A stretch of 64,000 bases of DNA from Luteibacter aegosomatis (GTDB lineage: Bacteria > Pseudomonadota > Gammaproteobacteria > Xanthomonadales > Rhodanobacteraceae): the NCBI RefSeq assembly GCF_023078455.1, contig NZ_CP095740.1, positions 4,678,501 through 4,742,500 on the forward strand, read 5' to 3'. The number at the start of each line of letters is the position of its first letter. Within the stretch, counting starts at the first letter, position 1. Below are positions 32,541 to 39,285 of the stretch, one piece after another. The notes under the pieces were generated by a model. The model searched no databases and was not told the DNA's origin. It saw only the letters and a list, made by a program, of their open reading frames with translations. A program made the position numbers and the translations under genes.

Positions 32541-35447
32541 GTGAGGCGCTCGCGTTGCAGATCGCTTCAAACGTTCGTCGCACCGGCGCAGGCCGGCGCC
32601 CACGGCCCCGGTTTCCGGCCACGCGATACCGCGACAACCGATCGCACCGCCGTAGGCACCGGCCTGCGCCGGTGCGACGCGGTCGGGAAGGGCGCTCTCT
32701 TCGCCCTGGCCCTGATCGCATCGAGCGCGGCTTCCGCCACCGACAGGTCCCGTTCGCTCGATCGCCTCGACGATGCGTCCGCCTGGACGGCCGCACACAC
32801 CGACGACGTATCGGCTGCCGTGAGTAGGGGCCCGGACGGCGGCTTATGCCTCGCGTTCGACTTCAATGGCGTGTCCGGCTCGGCATCGATGCGACGGACC
32901 CTGCCCGTGGATTTCCCCGCCGGCTTCGCGCTGTCGTTCCGCGTGAAGGGCCACATGCCCCCGAACACGCTGCAGCTGAAGTTCATCGACGACAGCGGCG
33001 ACAACGTGTGGTGGTACCAGGCACCGGGCTTCGTGCCGTCGACCGCCTGGAAGCCCCTGGACATCACCAGCCGACAGGTGGAATTCGCCTGGGGGCCGGT
33101 GAAAGACCGGACACTGCGCCGCACGCGCGACGTCGAGTTCATGGTCTACAAGGAGGCGCTGCCGAAGGGCATCGCGGATACGGGGGAGGTCTGCTTCGAC
33201 GATCTGCGCCTCACGCCCCGTGCGCCGGAAGCGGTACCCGTGCCGCCGCCGACACCCAACGCCCTGATCGAAGCGCGGGCCAAGGGCGTGCGCCGGGGTC
33301 TTTATCCGCGCGGATTTTCCGGCGAACAGTCCTACTGGACGATCGTCGGCGTGGATGGCGGCTCGCGCGATTCGGCGTTGATCTCCGAAGACGGCGCCGT
33401 CGAGACGACACGCGGCGGCTTCTCCATCGAACCGTTTCTCATCGACGGCGGTCGTCTCGTGACCTGGGCCGACGTGGAAACCACGCAGTCCTTGCGCGAT
33501 GGTTATCTGCCGATGCCTTCGGTCACGTGGGAACACGGGACCGTGTCGCTCACGACGACGGCATTCGCCGAAGGGCATCCGGGCGAGTCGTCGCTGGTGC
33601 TCGCCTATCGCATCGCCAACGGCGGCGATACGGCGCGCGACCTGACGCTCGCGCTGGCCGCGCGTCCGTTCCAGGTCAATCCGCCGACCCAGTTCCTTAA
33701 TTCTCCCGGTGGCATCGCCGCCATCCACGACATCGCATGGGATGGGCAGTCACTCACGGTCGACGGCAAGCGGAAGGTCATACCGCTCCAAACCACGACC
33801 TGTTTCGTCCCTGCCTCACCTGCCGATCTCGTGGGAGCTGGCTGCGCCGGCGATGGAGGCACGTCGCGGATTCCATCGCCGACGACGTCGGCTCCCACGA
33901 GGGCGCATGATGCCGATGGGCTCGCGCAGGGAGCCTTGCTGTACCGCGTGCATATACCTGCGCGCGGTCATGTCGATCTCGGCGTCGTCGTGCCCGCGCA
34001 GCCTGGTACGTCGTTCGCCCGGCCCGGCAACGCGAGCGCATGGCTCGCCGAGCACGCCGATGCCGTCGCGTCACGATGGCGCGATGCGCTCGACCGCGTC
34101 TCCATCACGGTTCCGAAAGTCGCCCAGCCCATCGTCGACACGATGAAGAGCGGTGTCGCCCAGATCCTGATGTCGCGCGACGGCCCCGCCTTGCAGCCGG
34201 GTACGCGCTCGTATTCGCGCACCTGGATACGGGACGGCGCGATGATGCTCGAGGGATTGCTTCGCACGGGGCACGAAGACGTCGCGGGCGAATTCGTCGG
34301 CTGGTATGCGCCGCACCAGTTTTCCAACGGCAAGGTGCCGTGCTGCGTGGACGCGCGCGGCTCCGATCCGGTGCCGGAGAACGACAGCCACGGCGAGCTC
34401 GTGTTCGCCATCGCCGAGCTGTGGCGATACACGCATGACCGCGCCACGGCCGAAGGGCTGTACCCCCACGTGCGCAAGGCCGTCGCGTACATGGACACGC
34501 TGCGTGCCTCCGAGCGCCGGCCGTTGCCCTTGCATGGCCTCATGCCCGCGTCGATCAGCCACGAGGGCTACTCGGCCAAGCCCATGCACTCGTACTGGGA
34601 TGACTTCTGGGCGCTGAAGGGTTACGACGATGCGACGGAACTCGCACGGGCGTTGGGCCATGCCGACGATGCGAAGGCGTTCGGCGCGTCGCGCGACGCT
34701 TTCCGCACCGACCTGCACGCATCCATCGCCGCGGCGGTGAAGCGCAAGGGTATCGACTTCATTCCCGGCGCCGCCGAGCTGGGCGACTTCGACGCCACCT
34801 CGACCACCATCGCCGTGTCGCCGGGTGGCGAGCAGTCGCGGCTTCCGCAGCCGTTGCTGCATCGCACGTTCGAAAAATACTGGGAGGATTTCGTCGCGCG
34901 GCGCGACGGCAAACGCGACTGGGACGACTATACGCCCTACGAGCTGCGCACCGTCGCCACCTTCGTGCGCCTGGGCTGGCGTGACCGCGTCACCGCCTTG
35001 CTCGACTTCTTTTTCGCCGACCGTCGTCCCGCGGCATGGAATCAGTGGGCCGAGGTGGTGGGCCGCGATCCGCGCAAGCCACGCTTCGTCGGCGACATGC
35101 CCCATGCGTGGATCGCATCGGATTACGTGCGTTCGGCGCTGGATCTGTTCGCTTACGAACGCGATGCGGACCACGCCGTGGTGCTGGCGGCGGGAGTGTC
35201 GCCGGCGTGGCTCGAAGGTGACGGGATCGCGGTGCGCGATCTTCGGACGCCGTATGGGCGGCTGGGCTATACGCTGAAGGCGAAGGGCGGGGTGGTGGAA
35301 CTGGTCGTCACCCAGCCGATCGAGCCGCCGGGCGGCCTGGTGCTGTCGTTGCCGTCCGGTACGGTGAAGGTAACCGATCCGACCACTACCCTGCGGGTAT
35401 CGCTACCGCGGGATTCGCGGACAGGGCCCGCTCCCATCCTTCGGTAG
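32541..35447 (+). CDS. Large six-hairpin glycosidase-like protein with N-terminal CBM-like domain, interrupted by REP sequences
   Basis: 968 residues from a GTG at 32541, supported by AAAGGG 7 nt upstream. A hydrophobic signal core (KGALFALALIASSAASA) begins only at about residue 50, because a 102-bp palindrome lies between it and the start. Residues about 70-210 look like a beta-sandwich carbohydrate-binding domain (FALSFRVKG, LQLKFIDDSGDNVWWYQAPG, EVCFDDLRL). From about 240 on the protein resembles (alpha/alpha)6 glycosidases, with RSYSRTWIRDGAMMLEGLLRTG, CCVDARGSDPVPENDSHGELVFAIAELWRYT and PRFVGDMPHAWIASDYVRSALDLF. A second palindrome adds about 25 residues near 430, and a third supplies the last 11 residues and stop codon. 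No named GH family could be assigned. Probably acts on the imported or released oligosaccharide. Confidence 0.8.
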   Translation: MRRSRCRSLQTFVAPAQAGAHGPGFRPRDTATTDRTAVGTGLRRCDAVGKGALFALALIASSAASATDRSRSLDRLDDASAWTAAHTDDVSAAVSRGPDGGLCLAFDFNGVSGSASMRRTLPVDFPAGFALSFRVKGHMPPNTLQLKFIDDSGDNVWWYQAPGFVPSTAWKPLDITSRQVEFAWGPVKDRTLRRTRDVEFMVYKEALPKGIADTGEVCFDDLRLTPRAPEAVPVPPPTPNALIEARAKGVRRGLYPRGFSGEQSYWTIVGVDGGSRDSALISEDGAVETTRGGFSIEPFLIDGGRLVTWADVETTQSLRDGYLPMPSVTWEHGTVSLTTTAFAEGHPGESSLVLAYRIANGGDTARDLTLALAARPFQVNPPTQFLNSPGGIAAIHDIAWDGQSLTVDGKRKVIPLQTTTCFVPASPADLVGAGCAGDGGTSRIPSPTTSAPTRAHDADGLAQGALLYRVHIPARGHVDLGVVVPAQPGTSFARPGNASAWLAEHADAVASRWRDALDRVSITVPKVAQPIVDTMKSGVAQILMSRDGPALQPGTRSYSRTWIRDGAMMLEGLLRTGHEDVAGEFVGWYAPHQFSNGKVPCCVDARGSDPVPENDSHGELVFAIAELWRYTHDRATAEGLYPHVRKAVAYMDTLRASERRPLPLHGLMPASISHEGYSAKPMHSYWDDFWALKGYDDATELARALGHADDAKAFGASRDAFRTDLHASIAAAVKRKGIDFIPGAAELGDFDATSTTIAVSPGGEQSRLPQPLLHRTFEKYWEDFVARRDGKRDWDDYTPYELRTVATFVRLGWRDRVTALLDFFFADRRPAAWNQWAEVVGRDPRKPRFVGDMPHAWIASDYVRSALDLFAYERDADHAVVLAAGVSPAWLEGDGIAVRDLRTPYGRLGYTLKAKGGVVELVVTQPIEPPGGLVLSLPSGTVKVTDPTTTLRVSLPRDSRTGPAPILR
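32577..32678. repeat. REP-like inverted pair inside the 5' coding region
   Basis: Outer arms GTCGCACCGGCGCAGGCCGG and its near-complement CCGGCCTGCGCCGGTGCGAC, with a spacer of about 60 bp. The reading frame is open through the whole element and encodes APAQAGAHGPG...TGLRRCDA. It sits between the start codon and the hydrophobic signal core. Confidence 0.8.
33828..33901. repeat. REP-like palindrome inside coding sequence
   Basis: Arms CTCGTGGGAGC and GCTCCCACGAG are perfect; a second complementary step CGGCGATGGA / TCCATCGCCG lies inside. It resembles the pseudomonad GTGGGAGCTGGC..GCCGGCGATG REP unit. It is read in frame as LVGAGCAGDGGTSRIPSPTT and SAPTRA, a Gly/Ser/Thr/Pro loop unlike the flanking protein. 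Confidence 0.85.
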
Positions 35448-35489
35448 CAAAGCCTGCTGCCGAGGGGTGGGAGCGGACCCCGTCCGCGA
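35415..35489. repeat. REP-like palindrome, form A, overlapping a gene's 3' end
   Basis: Left arm 35415-35447 (hairpin GCGGACAGGGCCCGC, then TCCCATCCTTCGGTAG) and right arm 35457-35489. The final TAG of the left arm is the stop codon of the large glycosidase-like gene, so that protein ends in repeat-coded residues. Confidence 0.9.
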
Positions 35490-35507
35490 TACGAGACAGG
35501 GGAAGCG

Positions 35508-35858
35508 TCAGTGGGTGGCCACGCGCGTGCGCAGCAACGCATCCACTGCCTGCTGCCATTCCGGCGAACCCGGGTTCGCCTGCGGCGCTTCCTGTCCCAG
35601 CTTGCGATTCACGGCCTCGTTCCATTCAGGCGTTTCCGGGCGAGGACCATGGCCGTCATCGCTGATGGCGAGGGTCTTGTCCACCCAGGCGTACCACTCC
35701 GGCGAGCCCAGGGCGGGATTGGCCGGCGAGGTCTTGCCCGGCGCGGGCGACGCGGCGGTGCTGGCGGCGGTGGATGCCGGGGCGGACGGTTCGGACGGGG
35801 AGCAGGCCGCGATGATCAGCGCGGCCGTGAGCGGTATCACGGTGAAGAGAAAACGCAT
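35508..35858 (-). CDS. Small lipoprotein with three 'SPEW' repeats
   Basis: 116 residues from the Met at 35858 (MRFLFTVIPLTAALIIAAC, lipobox Cys19); in-frame Mets at 35870 and 35894 are alternatives. After an Ala/Ser/Pro linker there are three related segments: GSPEWYAWVDKTL, ETPEWNEAVNRKLG and GSPEWQQAVDALL. Each has a [GE][ST]PEW start and an amphipathic helix. I do not know a named family. It would be anchored to a membrane in the periplasm. It lies alone between a REP-like block and a HAD gene on the same strand. Confidence 0.7.
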   Translation of the reverse strand: MRFLFTVIPLTAALIIAACSPSEPSAPASTAASTAASPAPGKTSPANPALGSPEWYAWVDKTLAISDDGHGPRPETPEWNEAVNRKLGQEAPQANPGSPEWQQAVDALLRTRVATH

Positions 35859-35951
35859 GGGCAGTGACATCCTCGCGACTGCATTTCCACCCATGCTAAG
35901 TACCGGAGTCCGTCCGGCAGCTAAATGGCATGGGGAACCCGGACGATTCGT

Positions 35952-36635
35952 TCAGCTTCGGGCGGCGACTTCGTCGATGTGGCGGAGCAGGTCGGCCGGA
36001 TCTTCGAAGACCCGATAGGCACCCGCCCGCTCCAGCTCGTTCTCCCCATAACCGCCGGAAAGCAGGCCGATGCCGAGGGCCCGGGCGCGCTGGGCGGCCA
36101 GCATGTCCCAGATGGCGTCGCCGATGACCATGGCGTCGCGGATGTCGGTGCCCAGCCGCTCGGCGGCGGTCACGAAGAGGTCCGGATCGGGCTTGGCGTG
36201 GCGCACCTGGTCGCGGGTGACCACGGGCACCTTGTTCGGATCGACGCCGAGCGCGGCGATGTTGTGCGCCGCCGTCTCCATGCGGCCGCTGGTGGCGATG
36301 GCCCAGGGAATGTTGGCATCGGTGAGCCATTTCAGCAGCGCCACCGCGCCGGGCAGCGGCTTGACCTGGCCCGCCTGCGCCAGCCGGGCGTAGGCCGCCG
36401 CGTGGTTGCGGCGCAGGCGATCGATGCGTTCGGGGGTGATGTCGGTGCCGGTCTCGCGCAACAGGATATCGGTGAACAGGCCACCGCTCATGCCGATCTT
36501 GCGATGGATGCGCCACACGGAGAGGTCGATGCCCTCCATGTCGAGCGATTCCTTCCAGGCGAGCACATGCTGGTAGACGCTGTCGACGAGGGTGCCGTCG
36601 AGATCGAAGAGAAACGCGTGTTTTTGTCGGGACAT
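35952..36635 (-). CDS. HAD-superfamily phosphatase (phosphoglycolate phosphatase-like)
   Basis: 227 residues. HAD motif I is FLFDLDGTLVDS (near residue 9), motif II IATSGR, motif III the Lys in HAKPDPDLF, motif IV VIGDAIWDM. A C1-type helical cap follows motif I, which suggests a small soluble phosphate monoester as substrate, as for Gph/beta-PGM relatives. No neighbouring gene points to the substrate. Confidence 0.9.
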   Translation of the reverse strand: MSRQKHAFLFDLDGTLVDSVYQHVLAWKESLDMEGIDLSVWRIHRKIGMSGGLFTDILLRETGTDITPERIDRLRRNHAAAYARLAQAGQVKPLPGAVALLKWLTDANIPWAIATSGRMETAAHNIAALGVDPNKVPVVTRDQVRHAKPDPDLFVTAAERLGTDIRDAMVIGDAIWDMLAAQRARALGIGLLSGGYGENELERAGAYRVFEDPADLLRHIDEVAARS

Positions 36636-36680
36636 GCGGAGAGCGTATAGCCGCGATCATTACACCTCAAGTCACGTCCA

Positions 36681-36754
36681 TCGTGGACAAGGCCCGCTCC
36701 CACCCTTCGGTAGCAAGTTTCCTACCCAAGGGCGGCAGCAGACCCTGTACGCGA
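36681..36754. repeat. REP-like palindrome, form A, degenerate
   Basis: Left arm TCGTGGACAAGGCCCGCTCC then CACCCTTCGGTAG; right arm CTACCCAAGGGCGGCAGCAG then ACCCTGTACGCGA. The two arms pair imperfectly. It lies between the pirin and HAD genes. Confidence 0.75.
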
Positions 36755-36764
36755 CGATAACCGC

Positions 36765-37601
36765 CTAGAACTTCCCGGCGCGGAAGTCCGCGATGGCCTC
36801 GTGGATCTGCTCCGGCGTGTTCATCACGAACGGACCGTAGCGTGCCACCGGTTCGTCCAGGGGCCGGGCCGCCACGATCAGCAGGCGCGTGGCCGCGTCG
36901 CCGGCGCGCAGCGATACCGTGTCGCCGATGCGCGAGAACGCACCCAGGTCGCCGCGAGCCAGCTCCTGGCCGGCCACCTGGGCGGACGCGCCGTCGAAGA
37001 CGTACGCGAACCCCGCGTGGCCTTCGGGCAAGGGCACGTCGAACGCGGCATGCGGTTCCAGCGAGAGGTCGAGGTAGACCGGTGCCGTGGCCACGCCTCG
37101 GACCGCACCCTCGACACCCGCCAGTTCACCGGCGATCACCCGGGCCGTCACGCCGGTCGCGGGATGCACCACGGGAATCGCCGACGGGTCGATGTCCTGG
37201 TAGCGCGGAGCCGTCATCTTGTCGGCCGCCGGCAGGTTCACCCACAGCTGGAACCCCCACATGAGGCCTTCTTCCTGCCGGGGCATCTCCGAATGCAAGA
37301 TGCCGCGCCCGGCCGTCATCCACTGGACGCTGCCGGGGCCGAGATCGCCCGTGTTGCCGTGGTTGTCCTTGTGCCGCATGCGACCGGCGAGCATGTAGGT
37401 CACCGTTTCGAAGCCGCGATGCGGGTGTTCGGGAAAACCCTCGATGTAATCGCCGGCCTCGTCGCTGCGGAACTCGTCGAGCAGGAGGAAAGGGTCCAGC
37501 GTGTCGAGCGCGGGCTGGCCGATGACGCGCTTGAGCTTCACGCCCGCGCCATCGGACGTGTCGACGCCGCGCACGCGGCGGATGATGTGGCGTTGGGTCA
37601 T
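36765..37601 (-). CDS. Pirin-family bicupin protein
   Basis: 278 residues, normal for pirins. N-terminal cupin motif: LDEFRSDEAGDYIEGFPEHPHRGFETVTYML with metal-ligand His residues in HPHRG, and GSVQWMTAGRGILHSEMP with further His and Glu ligands. The second cupin is in the C-terminal half (LPEGHAGFAYVFDGA). Some bacterial members have quercetin dioxygenase activity; the role here is unknown. Isolated between two form A repeats on the minus strand. Confidence 0.93.
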   Translation of the reverse strand: MTQRHIIRRVRGVDTSDGAGVKLKRVIGQPALDTLDPFLLLDEFRSDEAGDYIEGFPEHPHRGFETVTYMLAGRMRHKDNHGNTGDLGPGSVQWMTAGRGILHSEMPRQEEGLMWGFQLWVNLPAADKMTAPRYQDIDPSAIPVVHPATGVTARVIAGELAGVEGAVRGVATAPVYLDLSLEPHAAFDVPLPEGHAGFAYVFDGASAQVAGQELARGDLGAFSRIGDTVSLRAGDAATRLLIVAARPLDEPVARYGPFVMNTPEQIHEAIADFRAGKF

Positions 37602-37700
37602 GGCGTGCTCCGGGAAGCCTTTGGACTGTGCACACGATGCGCCCTGGAGTGGCCGATGCCTAGAGCCCTGGAGCGAACGATGCGTTTCGCTTCGCAGGAA

Positions 37701-37775
37701 TCGCGGACAGGGTCCGCTCGCACCCTTCGATAGGAGAGTCCGCTACCGAAGGGTGCGAGCGGACCCTGTCCGCGA
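37701..37775. repeat. REP-like palindrome, form A, well conserved
   Basis: Left arm 37701-37733 (GCGGACAGGGTCCGC hairpin, then TCGCACCCTTCGATAG) and right arm 37743-37775. A C-to-G change in the left arm (GCTCGCACCC for GCTCCCACCC) is matched by the complementary change in the right arm (GGGTGCGAGC). Confidence 0.9.
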
Positions 37776-37783
37776 AAGGCGTT

Positions 37784-38455
37784 TCAATGCACCCAATGGC
37801 CCGACCGCTGCCGGGGCGGGTGGTCGTCGTCGCTGTCGCGGGGACGCGTCAGCGCCTTGAGTTCGTCCTCGGTGGGCGGCTTGGCCTGCCAGTATTCGCT
37901 GACCGCGCTCAGCACCTCGGGCAACTGGCCCAGGCACTCGTCGTATTCGTCATCGGTGAGCTTCTCGAACTCGGCATCGGCCTGGAGCACGCCTTCGTCG
38001 ACGGCCAACGCCATGACCGGTCCCAACAGCTGCATGAGGTCGGGGTCACCGGCCAGGCGGGCCTCCCACAGGCCGGCGCGCATGTCGATGCCGCGGCTGA
38101 AGCCCTCGCACCAGCCCGCCGCGGAAAGCATCGGGCCTTCTTCGGTATCGATCTCGCCCAGGATGGGCTCGTAGGCATCGACGTCGAGCTCGGCCATGAT
38201 CGAGTCGTTGAGCTTGGCCAGCAGCGCCAGCGTGCGGTTGCCTTCGTCCTCGTCGTCGAACGCCTCGTGCAACACCTCGTGCAGCCATTCCTCGGGCTTG
38301 ACCTCGAGCGGCCCCACCGCGATGGACGAGAGCAGGCCATGCACGCCGTCGAGCATGAGATCGCCCTCGCCGCCGTGCTTGCGCAGGAAGATGTCGAGTT
38401 CTTCGAGCTCTTTGTCGTCGAGGGAGCTCGGCCATTCGGACTTGGGTGTGTTCAA
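37784..38455 (-). CDS. UPF0149 (YecA/YgfB-like) protein
   Basis: 223 residues starting at a TTG at 38455 that overlaps the TGA of xthA (TTGA). The open frame extends further upstream but inside xthA, with no family similarity. Family features: LDIFLRKHGGEGDLMLDGVHGLLSSIAVGP near the N-terminus, and AAGWCEGFSRGIDM, DDEYDECLGQLPEVLSAVSEYW. Strongly acidic, cytosolic. Function of the family is poorly known. Probably translated by coupling from xthA. Confidence 0.85.
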   Translation of the reverse strand: MNTPKSEWPSSLDDKELEELDIFLRKHGGEGDLMLDGVHGLLSSIAVGPLEVKPEEWLHEVLHEAFDDEDEGNRTLALLAKLNDSIMAELDVDAYEPILGEIDTEEGPMLSAAGWCEGFSRGIDMRAGLWEARLAGDPDLMQLLGPVMALAVDEGVLQADAEFEKLTDDEYDECLGQLPEVLSAVSEYWQAKPPTEDELKALTRPRDSDDDHPPRQRSGHWVH

Positions 38456-39219
38456 AGCATAAGCTCCAGCGCGACGGGCGCGTGGTCGGACGGTTGTTCC
38501 CACTTGCGGGGCGCCTTGTCGATGATCGACGAGGTGGCTACGGATTTGAGCGCATCGCTGATCAAGATGAGGTCGATCCGCAGACCCATGTTGCGGCGGA
38601 ACGCGGCCTGCCGGTAGTCCCACCAGCTGAACTGGCCGGCCTCGTCGTTGAACAGGCGGAAGCTGTCGTGCAGGCCGGTGTCGAGGATGGCCTGCAGGGC
38701 CGCGCGCTCGGGCGGCGAGCAGAAGATGTCTTCACCCCAGGCCACCGGATCGTACACGTCGCGGTCGTCGCGGCAGATGTTGAAATCGCCCAGCACCACC
38801 AGCTTCGGGTATTTCGCGATCTCTTGCGCCACGAAGTCGCGCACCTTCTCCAGCCAGTGCAGCTTGTAGGCGTATTTTTCGTCGCCCAGCGCCTTGCCGT
38901 TCACCACGTAGAGATCGATGACGCGGACGTCGCCCACCGTGGCCGCGAGGATGCGGCGCTGCGGGTCGTCGAGGGCGTGGATGTCGGTGACCACGTCGAT
39001 GGGCTCGTCCTTCGCCAGGATCGCCACGCCGTTATAGGTTTTCTGGCCGGAGTAGACCGACCGGTAGCCCATGGCCGCGAGCTCGTCCACCGGGAACTTG
39101 TCGTCGGTGAGCTTGGTTTCCTGCAAGGCCACGATGTCCGGCTGCGCCTCGGCCAACCACTGCTGGAGGTGGGGCAGGCGGACCTTGAGCGAGTTGACGT
39201 TCCATGAGGCGATCTTCAT
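38452..39219 (-). CDS. xthA: Exodeoxyribonuclease III (AP endonuclease)
   Basis: 255 residues. It removes abasic sites and 3' blocking groups in base-excision repair. Motifs: KIASWNVNSLKVRLPHL, LQETKLTDD with the catalytic Glu, GDFNICRDDRDV with Asp/Asn, and the C-terminal SDHAPV with the catalytic His. MGLRIDLILIS completes the fold. Stop overlaps the start of the UPF0149 gene. A strong hairpin separates it from prlC upstream. Confidence 0.96.
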   Translation of the reverse strand: MKIASWNVNSLKVRLPHLQQWLAEAQPDIVALQETKLTDDKFPVDELAAMGYRSVYSGQKTYNGVAILAKDEPIDVVTDIHALDDPQRRILAATVGDVRVIDLYVVNGKALGDEKYAYKLHWLEKVRDFVAQEIAKYPKLVVLGDFNICRDDRDVYDPVAWGEDIFCSPPERAALQAILDTGLHDSFRLFNDEAGQFSWWDYRQAAFRRNMGLRIDLILISDALKSVATSSIIDKAPRKWEQPSDHAPVALELML

Positions 39220-39249
39220 CGCGCCATTGTAGAGGACTCCCCGGGGAAA

Positions 39250-39277
39250 CCCACATGGCGCCCGGGCGCCATGTGGG
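39250..39277. terminator. Perfect 28-bp palindrome after prlC
   Basis: CCCACATGGCGCCC followed directly by its exact complement GGGCGCCATGTGGG, 9 bp beyond the prlC stop on the minus strand and 30 bp before xthA. Very stable as RNA hairpin; no T-run follows. Confidence 0.7.
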
Positions 39278-39285
39278 TGTCGGGG

